Notes: generated by a model not told the origin, from the letters alone. DNA of 64,000 nucleotides from Leptolyngbya sp. PCC 7375 (GCF_000316115.1 NZ_JH993797.1:6545961-6609960), one strand, 5' to 3'. Shown: positions 42,218-51,708, counted from the stretch's first letter. Translations and numbers: made by a program.

Positions 42218-43353
42218 AGGAGTTACGCATTGACAAAAGTCCATCCATAGTATCAAGCGAAGGTGGCTTCTGTTGCATGGTCCAGAATAAACTGACGGAT
42301 GACTGGCACAAACAACTGTCTCGATATCTCGTAACAGTTTCCAATCACCCCTTGAATACACAAGGTTTGTAACTTACCAAATGCTCGCAGTGCACAATAG
42401 AAATGATTGCGAATAGCCTGTTCATCTCGAACATAGAATCTCTCAATATTGCATACTTGTTTGATCACTCGATGAAAACACTCGATTTGCCAATGCTCGT
42501 CATGGACTTGCTTGAATTCAGCCCGAGTCAAGTGATTCAATTGCTCTAGGGTAGGCTGGTAGATGATGTAATAACGGGGTTCGTTTTTGAACGACTGACA
42601 AAACACCTTAACCCAGCCAAACTCCTTGAGATACACCACTAATCCCGATTCTGGAATCTCTAAACTCTTTACCTGCACTAGCTTGCCACGTTCCAAAGAG
42701 ACCTTTCGATTATCGGCAATCCCGAATAGAAAACCCACTTTCTCGTTTCTGAGAAACTTCAGATTCTCAAGACTTGAATACCAACTATCGCCCGTCACCC
42801 AGGTCGGTTTAATACCCCACTGCTTGACGTCGAGCACCATCTCTCTGAAATAGTCGTTTTTGGTTTTACCCTCCCGTTTATCGTAAATGCGAAAGTTAAC
42901 GGGATATGAATGCCCGGATAGATCAGTGTAGTACAATGTAATGAGATTAATCCCTTTGACTGTCCGTTTATGTTTGCCTGACCAAAAATAGCCCACGAAG
43001 GCACTCTTTTTCTGGTCTCGATAGGGTTTATCTTCAACGCTATCATCCACACTCAACGTGCCACCGACTAATGTGATCTCCTCTTTTACTTCGTTGAATA
43101 AATCTTCGGGTGTGTAACGTTCTCGTAATAAAAACCGATTCACACTATCGTGACTCACGTCTTCCAGGATTTCCGCTAACCGAACACAGCTGACATATTT
43201 GGGCTCTGCCATCAGGAATAAGGTGTAGAGGCTACAGTTGCAATGCGCCGTTGACGGTTTGGATAGCTCACGCATCGCTGGGTTAGACAGGAACAGATAG
43301 GGACACCTATATCACTTCATAGCTTTGCTATTTTGTCAATGCGTAAGTTCTAT
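42218..43353 (-). mobile_element. Insertion sequence copy 2 (1136 bp, IS4/IS701-like)
   Basis: Same element, same length and same orientation as 9343-10478, with identical transposase. Target duplication ATCAT at 42213-42217 and 43354-43358. As at copy 1, the target ends in AT. Confidence 0.92.
42253..43275 (-). CDS. DDE transposase, IS4/IS701-like (copy 2)
   Basis: 340 residues, identical to the protein encoded at 9378-10400, with the same DDE motifs (SVDDSVEDKP, TGDSWYSS, HWQIECFHRV). Intact. Confidence 0.9.
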   Translation of the reverse strand: MRELSKPSTAHCNCSLYTLFLMAEPKYVSCVRLAEILEDVSHDSVNRFLLRERYTPEDLFNEVKEEITLVGGTLSVDDSVEDKPYRDQKKSAFVGYFWSGKHKRTVKGINLITLYYTDLSGHSYPVNFRIYDKREGKTKNDYFREMVLDVKQWGIKPTWVTGDSWYSSLENLKFLRNEKVGFLFGIADNRKVSLERGKLVQVKSLEIPESGLVVYLKEFGWVKVFCQSFKNEPRYYIIYQPTLEQLNHLTRAEFKQVHDEHWQIECFHRVIKQVCNIERFYVRDEQAIRNHFYCALRAFGKLQTLCIQGVIGNCYEISRQLFVPVIRQFILDHATEATFA

Positions 43354-44143
43354 ATCATACTTCGGTAAAGGACGAATAAAGTTAGTATCAACCCAGTTGC
43401 AGATGCGCTTAATCTTACTGACGGGTACACCTTTACTGACCAAATTTTTCGAGAAACTATCAGTAATTACAGCAACGCGAGTCGCACTGGCGTAGGCAAA
43501 CTTCTCTAATACTTCAAAAATCCGGATAGCCAGTTGATTGCTAATCAGCCCTGTCCTAACAGCAGCCTCTGGCAAAATATCCTGGAGGCTAAGCACCGTC
43601 GGACACCCATAGATGAGTTTTAATACCGCTACGGGGATACAGGCTGGCAACGACGGACTCGTCGACAAAATAACGTCTGGCCGCCATCCCTTGAGGGCCT
43701 GTAAAAAACTTAATAGCGAAAAACTGCCGTCTAGCAGTACACGAGTGACAACACCGGGGTTGGGATGAATAGCAACATAGCAACGCTGAATCTTAACCCC
43801 GTTGCGCTCCTCTTCACAGAAAAGTTGACCACGATACTTGGGATAAATCTTACGCTGGGGGTAGTTAGGCATAGCCGTAACCACCCGCACCTCATGCCCT
43901 TTGGTGACTAATCCTTCTGCCAACTCGGTCATTAAGGGGGCAATACCGATAGGCTCGGGATGATAATTGTAAGAATATATGAGTATACGCATGGAAATCG
44001 CTCTGACTACTGATGTCGTGGTCAATAGATAAGTAACAAGTGCAAGCGGGGCTAGAAAACTAGGAAGACCAACTTTTGAGGCTATAGAAATACTTCTAGG
44101 CTTCAATAATACGGTCCTACATTATGCCCAGTATGTCTTTCGC

Positions 44144-44170
44144 AAAAGTGCCAAGTTACATGGCACTTTT
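44144..44170. terminator. Hairpin upstream of the glycosyltransferase
   Basis: AAAAGTGCCA (44144-44153), 7-base loop, TGGCACTTTT (44161-44170): a perfect 10-base-pair stem with A/T flanks, able to act in either direction. No gene obviously needs it on the plus strand, and it lies 150 bases upstream of the minus-strand glycosyltransferase start, so it could also be a regulatory structure. Confidence 0.5.
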
Positions 44171-44841
44171 CTGAAGATATGAACAAGTACCCAAAGGGTT
44201 CCCTTAACAGCTTTCAGAAAGGATAAACACACTACCTGGGGCAACACCTGTCATTGAGGACATCAAGTTTTGGCCGCGATCTGTTTAAAGAAAAACATCC
44301 TTAAACAAAGGCTAACTTAGTCTTAAAACAAATGTAGTAACCAGGCTGCAATGCACTAGAGTTTTTGAAGTTTAAGTAAAAAGAGCAGCTTCCAAGTTGG
44401 CAATTGAAGGATCAATCACCGAAAAGAAACTGACTACGTTACTACTACATTCATCAAACTCATTCAAAACAACTTATACAGATCAAAAACACTGACCAAA
44501 AAGTGAAACTGTTAGTTTGGACAAGCGACTCAACTACCCCGTAGCGGTCAGTATCGTGTCCTAACCGTTACCTCTTATTCTTCAGGAAACTCTTCTGGCT
44601 AGATAGCTCATCCTCAGACTTTCACATGTGGCACAGCTACGCCAGAGCAACGACCACCATTATGGTAGGACCTTCAAGGTCTTAAACAAAAGGTTTGACG
44701 TAATCTTTATAGTATCCAAGTGAAAATCCATAGCCAAAGTGGCAATTCTTTACATGATTATACGGATACTACAGGATCAATCAATCCAGCTGAATGATAT
44801 AACAACTTTCCTTGATTGAAACATTTAATCAAAGGGATTAC
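44171..44841. other. Intergenic region without recognisable genes
   Basis: About 670 bases with no supportable reading frame. AGTATCC and GGATACT form a distant inverted pair near 44710-44770. I see nothing else of note. Confidence 0.5.
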
Positions 44842-44865
44842 GTCTGTAAAAATACAGACAACTTT
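44842..44865. terminator. Hairpin downstream of the DUF3318 gene
   Basis: GTCTGTA (44842-44848), AAAA loop, TACAGAC (44853-44859), followed on the plus strand by AACTTTT. It lies 33 bases past the stop of the minus-strand DUF3318 gene. The T-run is on the plus-strand side, so termination of the DUF3318 transcript is only moderately supported. Confidence 0.45.
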
Positions 44866-44891
44866 TCAATCTTTTCTAAAATTTTAATGAA

Positions 44892-45539
44892 TTAGTAGGC
44901 TCGAGAAGCATCACGATCAGCCCGAATTCGATCCTTAGCTCGATTAGCACTGCGCTTTAATGCTTCTAACCGCTTCACATAGCGATCGCGCTGCTTTTTC
45001 TTAGGTGTCTGCTCAATTAGAGTTTTCAAAGCACTGCCCAAACTCTTGTAGGCATTGGGTAGGGAGTAGCCAAAACGAGTGGCTAAAGCAATGGCTTTTT
45101 CGTCTGCGTCCATGGCTTCTTTAAGAGTCTTTTCTGCGTTATTGCGCTTGTATAAACGCCAGCCAGAAATACCACACAGTCCTAAAGCCAACATCAGCAA
45201 GAGGCCATCTTGAACCCACAGCTCTCCGACAGCACCCCCAAGACCAATAGCTAAAGCAGCCATCTCCCAACCGTCACGGGGAATTGTATCGTTCTGAACG
45301 CGGGCAACTTCGTGCCAAAACAGTAAATTACGCTGGTCAATGGCCAGCTGCTCCCATTTAGGCAAGTCAATTTGAACTTCGACCTGATCTTTGCCTAACT
45401 CTTCAGAGGTAATCAGCGGTGGGCCTACATCCATAGCGGGCTCAACCGTAACCCAGCTTTGCAGTTCTGGGGGTAGCAGACTACGTAAACGGCGAAGTTC
45501 GCCCATATCTGCTCTGGAACTGTAGGTGGCGTAAGACAT
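44892..45539 (-). CDS. DUF3318 domain protein
   Basis: A 215-residue cyanobacterial protein of the DUF3318 family. The N-terminal ELRRLRSLLPPELQSWV is its hallmark, followed by a beta-rich segment and IDQRNLLFWHEVARVQNDTI. Two hydrophobic segments lie around 90-125. The C-terminal third is a charged, helical region (LEALKRSANRAKDRIRADRD). Function unknown; probably membrane-associated. It lies 34 bases downstream of dusB on the same strand and may be co-transcribed with it. Confidence 0.85.
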   Translation of the reverse strand: MSYATYSSRADMGELRRLRSLLPPELQSWVTVEPAMDVGPPLITSEELGKDQVEVQIDLPKWEQLAIDQRNLLFWHEVARVQNDTIPRDGWEMAALAIGLGGAVGELWVQDGLLLMLALGLCGISGWRLYKRNNAEKTLKEAMDADEKAIALATRFGYSLPNAYKSLGSALKTLIEQTPKKKQRDRYVKRLEALKRSANRAKDRIRADRDASRAY

Positions 45540-45573
45540 GCTGATACTGGCCCGAAAACGCTTCTGAAAATGC

Positions 45574-46674
45574 TTATACTATAGCGGGCTTTAAGAGGCT
45601 ATGGCGGTAAAGTTCTGGGGAGATTACCGTAATCGCCTCGTCTAATAAGCCACACCCTTCTTCCACAGACTCGATGCGGCATAGTTGATCCCGCAGTTCA
45701 GCGGCCCCATCAAAGCCCTTAGCGTACCAGGCCATATGCTTACGGGCCTGGCGAATACCGCTTTTACCCTTGTAATCCGCCAGCATCCTCAAGTGCTCCT
45801 GGGCACAACGTAGACGCTCGATGACTGTGGGCGGCAGGCGACGCTCGCCAGTCTTGAGGAAGTGATCAATTTCCCCGACTAAAAAGGGATAACCTAGGGT
45901 GCCACGGGAGCACATAACGCCATCGGCCTGGGTTTGCTCTAAACAATCAATTGCCGCATCCACTGAAAAAATATCCCCATTGGCAATCACGGGGATCGCC
46001 AAAGCCTGTTTAACTTTGGCAATCCAACTCCAGTCGGCAGTGCCGTTATAGCCTTGGGAGCGGGTACGACCGTGAAGTGTCAGCATTTGCGCCCCAGCTA
46101 CTTCAAGACGACGGGCAAAATCCACAGCATTGATGTCGTCTTCAGACCAGCCAATGCGCGTCTTAGCCGTCACCGGTATTGATACGGCAGCGCTAACGGT
46201 TTCAATGATGCGGGCGGCTGTATCGGGGTCTCGCAAAAGTGATGAACCACCGCCATTCTTCGTAATTTTGTTAACGGGGCAGCCCATGTTGATATCAATG
46301 GTGTCCGCACCCTGATCAACGGCTTTCTTAGCTGCTTCTGCTAGAAAATCGGGTCTACGGTCAAATAGCTGAATGCTGATGGGTCGTTCATCAGGATCCA
46401 CCTCCATCACTTTGGGTAGCTTACGCATGTGGTGCAGTTCGGCAGCGCTCACCATTTCGGTATACATCATCGACTGTGGGGCGTAGCGGCGCACGAGTCG
46501 GCGGAAGACAAGATCGGTTACCCCAGACAGCGGCGACTGTAGGACCCGACTGTGAACTTCAACGGTGCCAATGTTTAGGGGAGTGGCGAGGCGGGATTGA
46601 AGAGCGGGAGACAGGGAGTGGGGAATGGGGAGTGGGGAGTGGGGTGTTTGATGGAGGTTGAGAGCAACTGACAT
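45574..46674 (-). CDS. dusB: tRNA-dihydrouridine synthase B
   Basis: This 366-residue flavoenzyme reduces uridines in the tRNA D-loop using NADPH. Motifs: QSPLSGVTDLVFR near the N-terminus, TEMVSAAEL, DINMGCPVNKI (catalytic Cys), VTAKTRIGW, LTLHGRTRSQGY and IPVIANGDI. The first 25 or so residues are unlike other DusB proteins and derive from a G-rich heptamer repeat that runs into the coding region (46614-46646), read as HSPLPIPHS. No alternative ATG, GTG or TTG lies between that repeat and the conserved core, so the repeat appears to be translated. Confidence 0.93.
   Translation of the reverse strand: MSVALNLHQTPHSPLPIPHSLSPALQSRLATPLNIGTVEVHSRVLQSPLSGVTDLVFRRLVRRYAPQSMMYTEMVSAAELHHMRKLPKVMEVDPDERPISIQLFDRRPDFLAEAAKKAVDQGADTIDINMGCPVNKITKNGGGSSLLRDPDTAARIIETVSAAVSIPVTAKTRIGWSEDDINAVDFARRLEVAGAQMLTLHGRTRSQGYNGTADWSWIAKVKQALAIPVIANGDIFSVDAAIDCLEQTQADGVMCSRGTLGYPFLVGEIDHFLKTGERRLPPTVIERLRCAQEHLRMLADYKGKSGIRQARKHMAWYAKGFDGAAELRDQLCRIESVEEGCGLLDEAITVISPELYRHSLLKPAIV
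46614..46646 (+). repeat. Heptameric short tandem repeat (STRR-like) inside dusB
   Basis: GGGAGTG, GGGAATG, GGGAGTG, GGGAGTG and a partial GGGTG: nearly five units of seven bases. This matches the CCCCA(A/G)T-type short tandem repeats known from cyanobacterial genomes. It lies within the 5' end of dusB on the opposite strand. Confidence 0.75.
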
Positions 46675-46829
46675 GGGGGGGTGGCTAAACGCCGCAAGGG
46701 GTTGAGACTTTCTTACACAGCTTACGCTTCTCTAGGATGCCATTAACTAACCGACCACCCACAATTTAGAACTCCTGTACGATGCCTTTAACTCATAATT
46801 CACAACTCACAATTGAGAACTAAATAAGG

Positions 46830-47714
46830 ATGTTTCAAGGGGAAATTGCGGCGCTGAGTGCGGCGGGGCTGTGGGCATTTGCGACGCTGATGTTCGGTCG
46901 ATTGGGGAAGCAGCTATCGCCCCTGGTGTTGAACCTGATTAAGGGATCAATGGCGATCGGGTTTATCGTGCTCACCCTGGCGGTACGGCAGCAGTTGCTG
47001 GCATCGTTGCCGATGGGGTCAGTGGTACTGCTGTTGATTAGTGGTGTGGTGGGCATTGGGCTGGGGGATACGGCTTACTTTGCCACGGTGAATACCTTGG
47101 GAGCGCGGCAGGCGTTATTACTGGAAATGCTGGCTCCGCCTATGGCTGCTTTGATGTCATTGGTGTTTTTGCAGGAGCAGCTGTCGGCTTTGGCCTACCT
47201 GGGCATGGGGCTGACGTTGGCAGGCGTCATCTGGGTGGTGAGTGAGCAGAGTCCTAAGGTTCAAAGCACCCGTTCAAAAGCGGCCATTACTCGGGGGATC
47301 TTGTTGGGGATCATGGCCGCGCTTGGGCAGTCGATTGGTAGTGTGCTGTCACGGGCGGCGTTGGCCGACACGGCTGTAGATCCGCTATGGAGTAGCTTAC
47401 TCAGGCTGTCGGCAGGGTTGGTGTGTATTGGTGGATTATTGCTGTGGCGTAGAAAAGAGCAGGTATTTATGCGTCCATCTGGCCGGTTGTTGGGTGGTGT
47501 GGCGATCGCAGCCTTTTTTGGCACCTATTTAGCCATCTGGCTACAGCAAGTCGCCCTGAAATATTCCCCGGCTGGCATCGCCCAGTCACTGCTGGCAACG
47601 AGTCCGATCATGGTGCTCCCCATGGCTCTGGTCATTGGCGAGCGGGTTACGGTGCGAGCTGTCTGCGGGGCGATCGTGGCGTTGGTGGGTGTGTGGCTAT
47701 TGTTTAGTCGTTAA
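46830..47714 (+). CDS. EamA/DMT family transporter
   Basis: This 294-residue membrane protein has ten predicted helices arranged as two EamA repeats. The first contains GLGDTAYFATVNTLGARQAL and ends MAALMSLVFLQEQLS. The second ends AGIAQSLLATSPIMVLPMAL followed by VIGERVT, the usual acidic-arginine close of each repeat. DMT proteins export or import metabolites; the substrate is not readable. AAGG precedes the ATG. It is divergent from dusB and followed by an ArsR gene without clear linkage. Confidence 0.88.
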   Translation: MFQGEIAALSAAGLWAFATLMFGRLGKQLSPLVLNLIKGSMAIGFIVLTLAVRQQLLASLPMGSVVLLLISGVVGIGLGDTAYFATVNTLGARQALLLEMLAPPMAALMSLVFLQEQLSALAYLGMGLTLAGVIWVVSEQSPKVQSTRSKAAITRGILLGIMAALGQSIGSVLSRAALADTAVDPLWSSLLRLSAGLVCIGGLLLWRRKEQVFMRPSGRLLGGVAIAAFFGTYLAIWLQQVALKYSPAGIAQSLLATSPIMVLPMALVIGERVTVRAVCGAIVALVGVWLLFSR

Positions 47715-47765
47715 CCCGGAGGGTGGGCACTGCCCACCCTCCATGCCATAACCCTTTGTTAATCT

Positions 47766-47785
47766 ATATGAATCATATTTCATAT
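47766..47785. promoter_or_regulatory. Candidate ArsR operator
   Basis: ATATGAA (47766-47772) and TTCATAT (47779-47785) form a perfect inverted repeat with a six-base spacer, 44 bases upstream of the ArsR start. ArsR/SmtB repressors bind such AT-rich dyads over their own promoters. Confidence 0.5.
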
Positions 47786-47828
47786 GAATCTCAGTTCATT
47801 CTAAGCTGCCCCTGTCAATCTCAAGGTT

Positions 47829-48110
47829 ATGGATCAGGTCACGTGCGTCGACAAGCTCAAGATTTTGGCGGATACCACGCGGTTAGGCGTATTACAGAAA
47901 TTGCAGTTTGGGCCTCAATCAGTGGGCGCTCTAATGACTGCTTTGGATGTAGAGCAAACGCTTTTATCCCATCATTTACGCGTATTACGACAGGCTAAGT
48001 TTGTAATCGCAGAAAGGAATGGTAAACAGGTACTCTATCGGCTGGCTCCCGACGTATTGATTGAGCGAAATAGCCTAAACCTGGACTGTTGCGTCCTATC
48101 GTTTCGGTAA
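47829..48110 (+). CDS. ArsR/SmtB family transcriptional regulator
   Basis: A 93-residue winged-helix repressor: KLKILADTTRLGVLQKLQFG, then MTALDVEQTLLSHHLRVLRQ (recognition helix), then AKFVIAERNGKQVLYRLAP (wing). The usual metal-thiolate motif in helix 3 (CVC) is replaced by DVEQ. Cysteines occur at residue 6 and as a CC pair near the C-terminus, possible ligands for arsenite or another thiophilic metal. It lies 80 bases upstream of pstS on the same strand. GGGGATCATCCCC sits in that gap (48118-48130) and could be a second site. Confidence 0.85.
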   Translation: MDQVTCVDKLKILADTTRLGVLQKLQFGPQSVGALMTALDVEQTLLSHHLRVLRQAKFVIAERNGKQVLYRLAPDVLIERNSLNLDCCVLSFR

Positions 48111-48190
48111 GGTCTTTGGGGATCATCCCCTAGCAATCATGTGCGACCACAGTGCCCTGATCGATGCTCTCTTAAAAGGACGTCGGTTCT

Positions 48191-49042
48191 ATGGTGCAAA
48201 CGCTTGACTTGAAAAGATTAGGGTTAATTGCTTTAACATTGGCTGGTGTATCAGCCTGTTCACCACCAACGGAATTAGCGGATGGTGAACTACAGGGAAA
48301 AGTGATTTTGACGGGCTCTAGTACAGTGGCACCCCTCGCCTCAGAGCTAGGCAAACGCTTTGAGCAAGAACATCCTGAAGTGCGGGTGGATGTGCAGACA
48401 GGTGGTTCCTCACGGGGATTGGCTGATGCCCGCAGCGGTCAGGCGGATATTGGCATGATGTCGCGGGATTTAGCAGCGGATGAAACGGATGTCACGGCCT
48501 ATGCGGTGGCCCGCGATGGTGTGGCGATGATTATCCACGCTGATAATCCGGTGACGGAGTTGAGCCCTGAGCAAGTTATAGATATCTACACAGGTGACAT
48601 TACTCATTGGTCAGCGGTGGATGGGGATGATACACCTGTCAGTGTAGTGAATAAGGCGGAAGGGCGTTCCACGTTAGAGGTGTTTCTCAAACACTTCAAG
48701 TTAGACAATAGTGAGATTGCCGCCCAGGTCATCATTGGTGACAATGAGCAGGGAATTAAGACGGTCACTGGCAATCCAGATGCCATTGGCTATGTGTCCA
48801 TTGGCGCAGCGGAAAACAGTATTGCTCGGGGCGCGCCGCTAAAGCTGTTGCCGTTAGAGGGTATCAACCCGAGTACAGCGTCGGTGCAGGATGGTTCATT
48901 TCCCCTATCGCGTACCCTGAACTTTGTGACCAATGGTGAGCCAGAAACACTCACTAAAGCATTTATTGATTTTGCCCAGTCCCCTGAGGTACACGACATT
49001 GTGGAGCAACAGAACTTTGTACCCATTGATTTCTCCCAGTAA
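48191..49042 (+). CDS. pstS: Phosphate ABC transporter substrate-binding lipoprotein
   Basis: This 283-residue phosphate-binding protein has a lipoprotein signal ending LAGVSAC. The phosphate loops are VILTGSSTVAPLASELGKRF, VQTGGSSRGLADARSGQADI (GGSSRG with the anion-binding serine and arginine) and GRSTLEVFLKHF. The NPVTELSPEQVIDIYTGDIT and IGYVSIGAA segments are also typical. It heads a pstSCAB set. Confidence 0.93.
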   Translation: MVQTLDLKRLGLIALTLAGVSACSPPTELADGELQGKVILTGSSTVAPLASELGKRFEQEHPEVRVDVQTGGSSRGLADARSGQADIGMMSRDLAADETDVTAYAVARDGVAMIIHADNPVTELSPEQVIDIYTGDITHWSAVDGDDTPVSVVNKAEGRSTLEVFLKHFKLDNSEIAAQVIIGDNEQGIKTVTGNPDAIGYVSIGAAENSIARGAPLKLLPLEGINPSTASVQDGSFPLSRTLNFVTNGEPETLTKAFIDFAQSPEVHDIVEQQNFVPIDFSQ

Positions 49043-49061
49043 AGGTAATTTATCTCATCAG

Positions 49062-49949
49062 GTGGACTCATCTGCGTCTCTTAGACGGGCTAAGCGCCAT
49101 GATTGGCTGTTGCTAAATGGCCTCCGGTTATTGGCAGGGATCACCGCAGCCATAGGCGTATTGATTACGGTGTTTGTCCTCAAGGAATCGCTACCTGCTT
49201 TGCAGTCTATCGGCATACTGCGATTCTTCGGGGATGAGGCTTGGTATCCGTTGGAGGGACAGTTTAACCTGGTGCCAATTTTATTGGGAACGGTGTTAGT
49301 CGCGTTGGGCGGGATTGCGATCGCAACTCCCCTCGGTTTGCTCTCAGCTCTTTTCTGCCAGTTTTATGCTCCCAAACTTCTGGCCTCTATCTATCAGCGA
49401 CTTTTGGAATTGTTGGCCGGGATTCCCTCCGTGGTCTATGGCTTCTGGGGATTAGTCGTTCTAGTACCCAAGATTAATCAGATTCATCCACCAGGGCAAA
49501 GTTTGTTGGCCGGGATTTTGATCTTGAGTCTGATGATATTGCCGACGGTGGCACTCCTTTCAAAAACCAGTCTAGGAGATGTACCTGGCGATTATTTAAA
49601 GGGTGCTGAGGCGCTTAGTTTGTCACGGTGGACGACGCTCAACCGGATTGTTTTACCGACTGCGCGTTCCGGTCTAATCACAGCAATTGTTCTAGCAACA
49701 GGCCGTGCTTTAGGAGAAACGATGGCGGTGCTTATGGTCTGCGGTAATGTGGTGCAGATTCCAAATTCTGTCTTTGCTCCGGTGCGTTCTTTGGCTGCCA
49801 ACATTGCGTTGGAAATGGCCTATGCGACGATGGATCATCGCTCAGTGCTATTTGTCAGTGGGTTGGTGCTACTGGGTCTGGTGGGATTACTGGTGATGAT
49901 TACATCTGTTTTAGGTGCAGAGGCGCAAGGAAGACTTCATGGTGTCTAG
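49062..49949 (+). CDS. pstC: Phosphate ABC transporter permease PstC
   Basis: This permease of about 295 residues has six membrane helices. It carries FFGDEAWYPLEGQFNLVPIL after helix 1 and LLELLAGIPSVVYGFWGLVV, and the coupling loop GAEALSLSRWTTLNRIVLP matches the EAA-type motif. The open frame extends back to 48933 but would overlap pstS by 110 bases. GTG at 49062 fits, 20 bases after the pstS stop, although its ribosome site is weak. Confidence 0.9.
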   Translation: MDSSASLRRAKRHDWLLLNGLRLLAGITAAIGVLITVFVLKESLPALQSIGILRFFGDEAWYPLEGQFNLVPILLGTVLVALGGIAIATPLGLLSALFCQFYAPKLLASIYQRLLELLAGIPSVVYGFWGLVVLVPKINQIHPPGQSLLAGILILSLMILPTVALLSKTSLGDVPGDYLKGAEALSLSRWTTLNRIVLPTARSGLITAIVLATGRALGETMAVLMVCGNVVQIPNSVFAPVRSLAANIALEMAYATMDHRSVLFVSGLVLLGLVGLLVMITSVLGAEAQGRLHGV

Positions 49950-50796
49950 AATAGTCTCTCAAGTCAACGCTACAAAGTGGCTCGATCGCTTGTTGACATC
50001 GGCGACTTGGGCCACAGCAGCCGGTATTACTGCCGTTTTTCTATGGATTGTGTTATCGATTGTTGGGCAGGGATTAGGGCAATTATCCCTAGATTTTCTC
50101 TTGTCTGAGCCGATGAATGCGGGGCGGGAAGGGGGAATTGCCCCTATCCTGGTGTCTACTCTGTTGATATTAGGCGTGTGCTTAGCGATTGCGCTGCCTT
50201 TAGGCTTGGCCACGGCACTGTTGCTTGCGGAGTTTACGGTGAGTGATAAACGGTTGGGGATGTGGGTACGGCGTAGTCTGGATTTTTTGGCTGGGGTGCC
50301 GTCGATTGTATTTGGGTTATTTGGCAGTGTGTTTTTCTCTAAGGTGCTGGGGTTGGGGTTTTCGATTCTCTCTGGAGGGTTGACTCTGGCTTGTATGGTG
50401 TTGCCGTTGCTGATTCGGGCGACGGAGGAGGGGTTGCGATCGCAACCTGCCAGTTACCGACAAGGTGCTGCTGCTCTGGGTCTTTCTAAAACCACTACAT
50501 TATTCAAGATTCTCTTGCCTGCTGCGCTACCGGGGCTCATGGTGGGTCTGGTGTTATCGATGGGGCGGGCTTTGGCGGAAACAGCTGCTTTAATTTTCAC
50601 AAGCGGTTATGTGGATCGGTTTCCAGAATCGCTGTTGGATTCGGGACGGGCGTTGTCAATTCATATTTTTGATTTGTCGATGAATGTGCCGGGTGGGGAT
50701 GGGAATGCGGCGGCATCGGCGTTGGTGTTGTTGGGGGTGTTGTTGGGGTTGAATGGGTTGACGGCGTTGATTACGTGGCGTTGGTCGGTGAGGTAA
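49939..50796 (+). CDS. pstA: Phosphate ABC transporter permease PstA
   Basis: A permease of about 285 residues, partner of PstC. Motifs: LLSEPMNAGREGGIAPILVS, RRSLDFLAGVPSIVFGLFG and GAAALGLSKTTTLFKILLP (EAA-type loop). The start is placed at the ATG 49939, preceded by AAGGAAG and overlapping the pstC stop by 11 bases; the upstream ATG at 49915 is less likely. Translational coupling with pstC is expected. Confidence 0.92.
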   Translation: MVSRIVSQVNATKWLDRLLTSATWATAAGITAVFLWIVLSIVGQGLGQLSLDFLLSEPMNAGREGGIAPILVSTLLILGVCLAIALPLGLATALLLAEFTVSDKRLGMWVRRSLDFLAGVPSIVFGLFGSVFFSKVLGLGFSILSGGLTLACMVLPLLIRATEEGLRSQPASYRQGAAALGLSKTTTLFKILLPAALPGLMVGLVLSMGRALAETAALIFTSGYVDRFPESLLDSGRALSIHIFDLSMNVPGGDGNAAASALVLLGVLLGLNGLTALITWRWSVR

Positions 50797-50898
50797 GGTT
50801 ATGGGAAAGGTTATCTAAATTCTCCAGGTTCTTTTTTATCTTCTTAATTCTTTAAGTCTCCTTTCAATTTGATTCCCACCTTAGTTATTTTCTCGACT

Positions 50899-51708
50899 AT
50901 GCTTTCTTACCACTCACATACTGACTCTAATTTTGTTGAGGCTTCGCCTTTAATAGAAGTTCAAGAGCTGAGGCTTCGCTATGGTCGTCACATCGCTTTT
51001 GAGGGGGTTTCTCTGCCGATTTATGTGGGGCAAATTACGGCGATTGTGGGTCCCTCGGGTTGTGGGAAGAGTAGTTTCTTGAGCTGCTTAAATCGGATGA
51101 GTGATTTGGTGCCTGATTGTCATGTGGAGGGGCGAATTCGGCTGGCTGGGATGGAGATTCTGAATCCGAATACGGATACCCTGTCGCTGCGTCGTCGGGT
51201 GGGGATGATTTTTCAGCGGCCTAATCCGTTTCCGCTAAGTATTTGGGAGAATCTTGCTCTGCCTTTGCGAGAACATGGGATGACCGAGCGCCATCGACTG
51301 GCAGAGACGATTGAAGTCGTGCTTAGGGATGTGGGGTTATGGTCAGAGGTAAAAGACCGTCTGCGTAAGTCGGCGCTAGCTCTATCGGGTGGGCAACAGC
51401 AGCGGTTGTGCATTGCCCGAGCCTTGGTGCTACAGCCAGAGGTTTTATTATTGGATGAGCCCTGTAGTGCTCTAGACCCAATTGCCAGCGGCATTGTTGA
51501 GGACTTGATTACGCGATTACGGCCTCGTTATACCCAGGTGGTGATTACTCATAATTTGGCTCAGGCTAGTCGCATTGCTGATCAGGTGGGCATGTTTTGG
51601 GTTCAAAACAGCGTGGGGCAGTTGATTGAATTTGGCACCGCCCAGCAGATGTTTGAAGCACCAAACCATGAGCTAACCGCAGCCTACATCAGCGGTGGCA
51701 AAGGCTAG
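50899..51708 (+). CDS. pstB: Phosphate ABC transporter ATPase PstB
   Basis: An ATPase of about 269 residues. Walker A is VGPSGCGKSS, followed by the PstB-typical FLSCLNRMSDLVPD, Q-loop FQRPNPFPLSIWENL, signature LSGGQQQRLCIARAL, Walker B VLLLDEPCSALDP and H-loop ITHNLAQA. The ATG at 50899 is chosen; 50869 is possible. A 102-base gap after pstA has no obvious terminator, so the four genes form one transport operon. Confidence 0.93.
   Translation: MLSYHSHTDSNFVEASPLIEVQELRLRYGRHIAFEGVSLPIYVGQITAIVGPSGCGKSSFLSCLNRMSDLVPDCHVEGRIRLAGMEILNPNTDTLSLRRRVGMIFQRPNPFPLSIWENLALPLREHGMTERHRLAETIEVVLRDVGLWSEVKDRLRKSALALSGGQQQRLCIARALVLQPEVLLLDEPCSALDPIASGIVEDLITRLRPRYTQVVITHNLAQASRIADQVGMFWVQNSVGQLIEFGTAQQMFEAPNHELTAAYISGGKG

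Larger units (their letters stand above)
41562..43992 (-). pseudogene. WcaI-like glycosyltransferase family 4 gene split by an IS
   Basis: Deleting 42218-43353 and one ATCAT copy joins PLPKYD to NQFRQKYGL and restores a perfect frame of about 429 residues. The N-terminal half is MRILIYSYNYHPEPIGIAP, with the start at 43992 (a longer frame from 44106 is unlikely). The C-terminal half has the GT-B donor site: VLYSGNIARTQG, EFVIVGEE, LPFAPRAELP and MPSKTMVLLASGRPIVAS (the E/S-x7-E region). It probably added a sugar during exopolysaccharide or cell-surface glycan synthesis. No further damage, so the insertion is recent and the activity lost. Confidence 0.9.
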
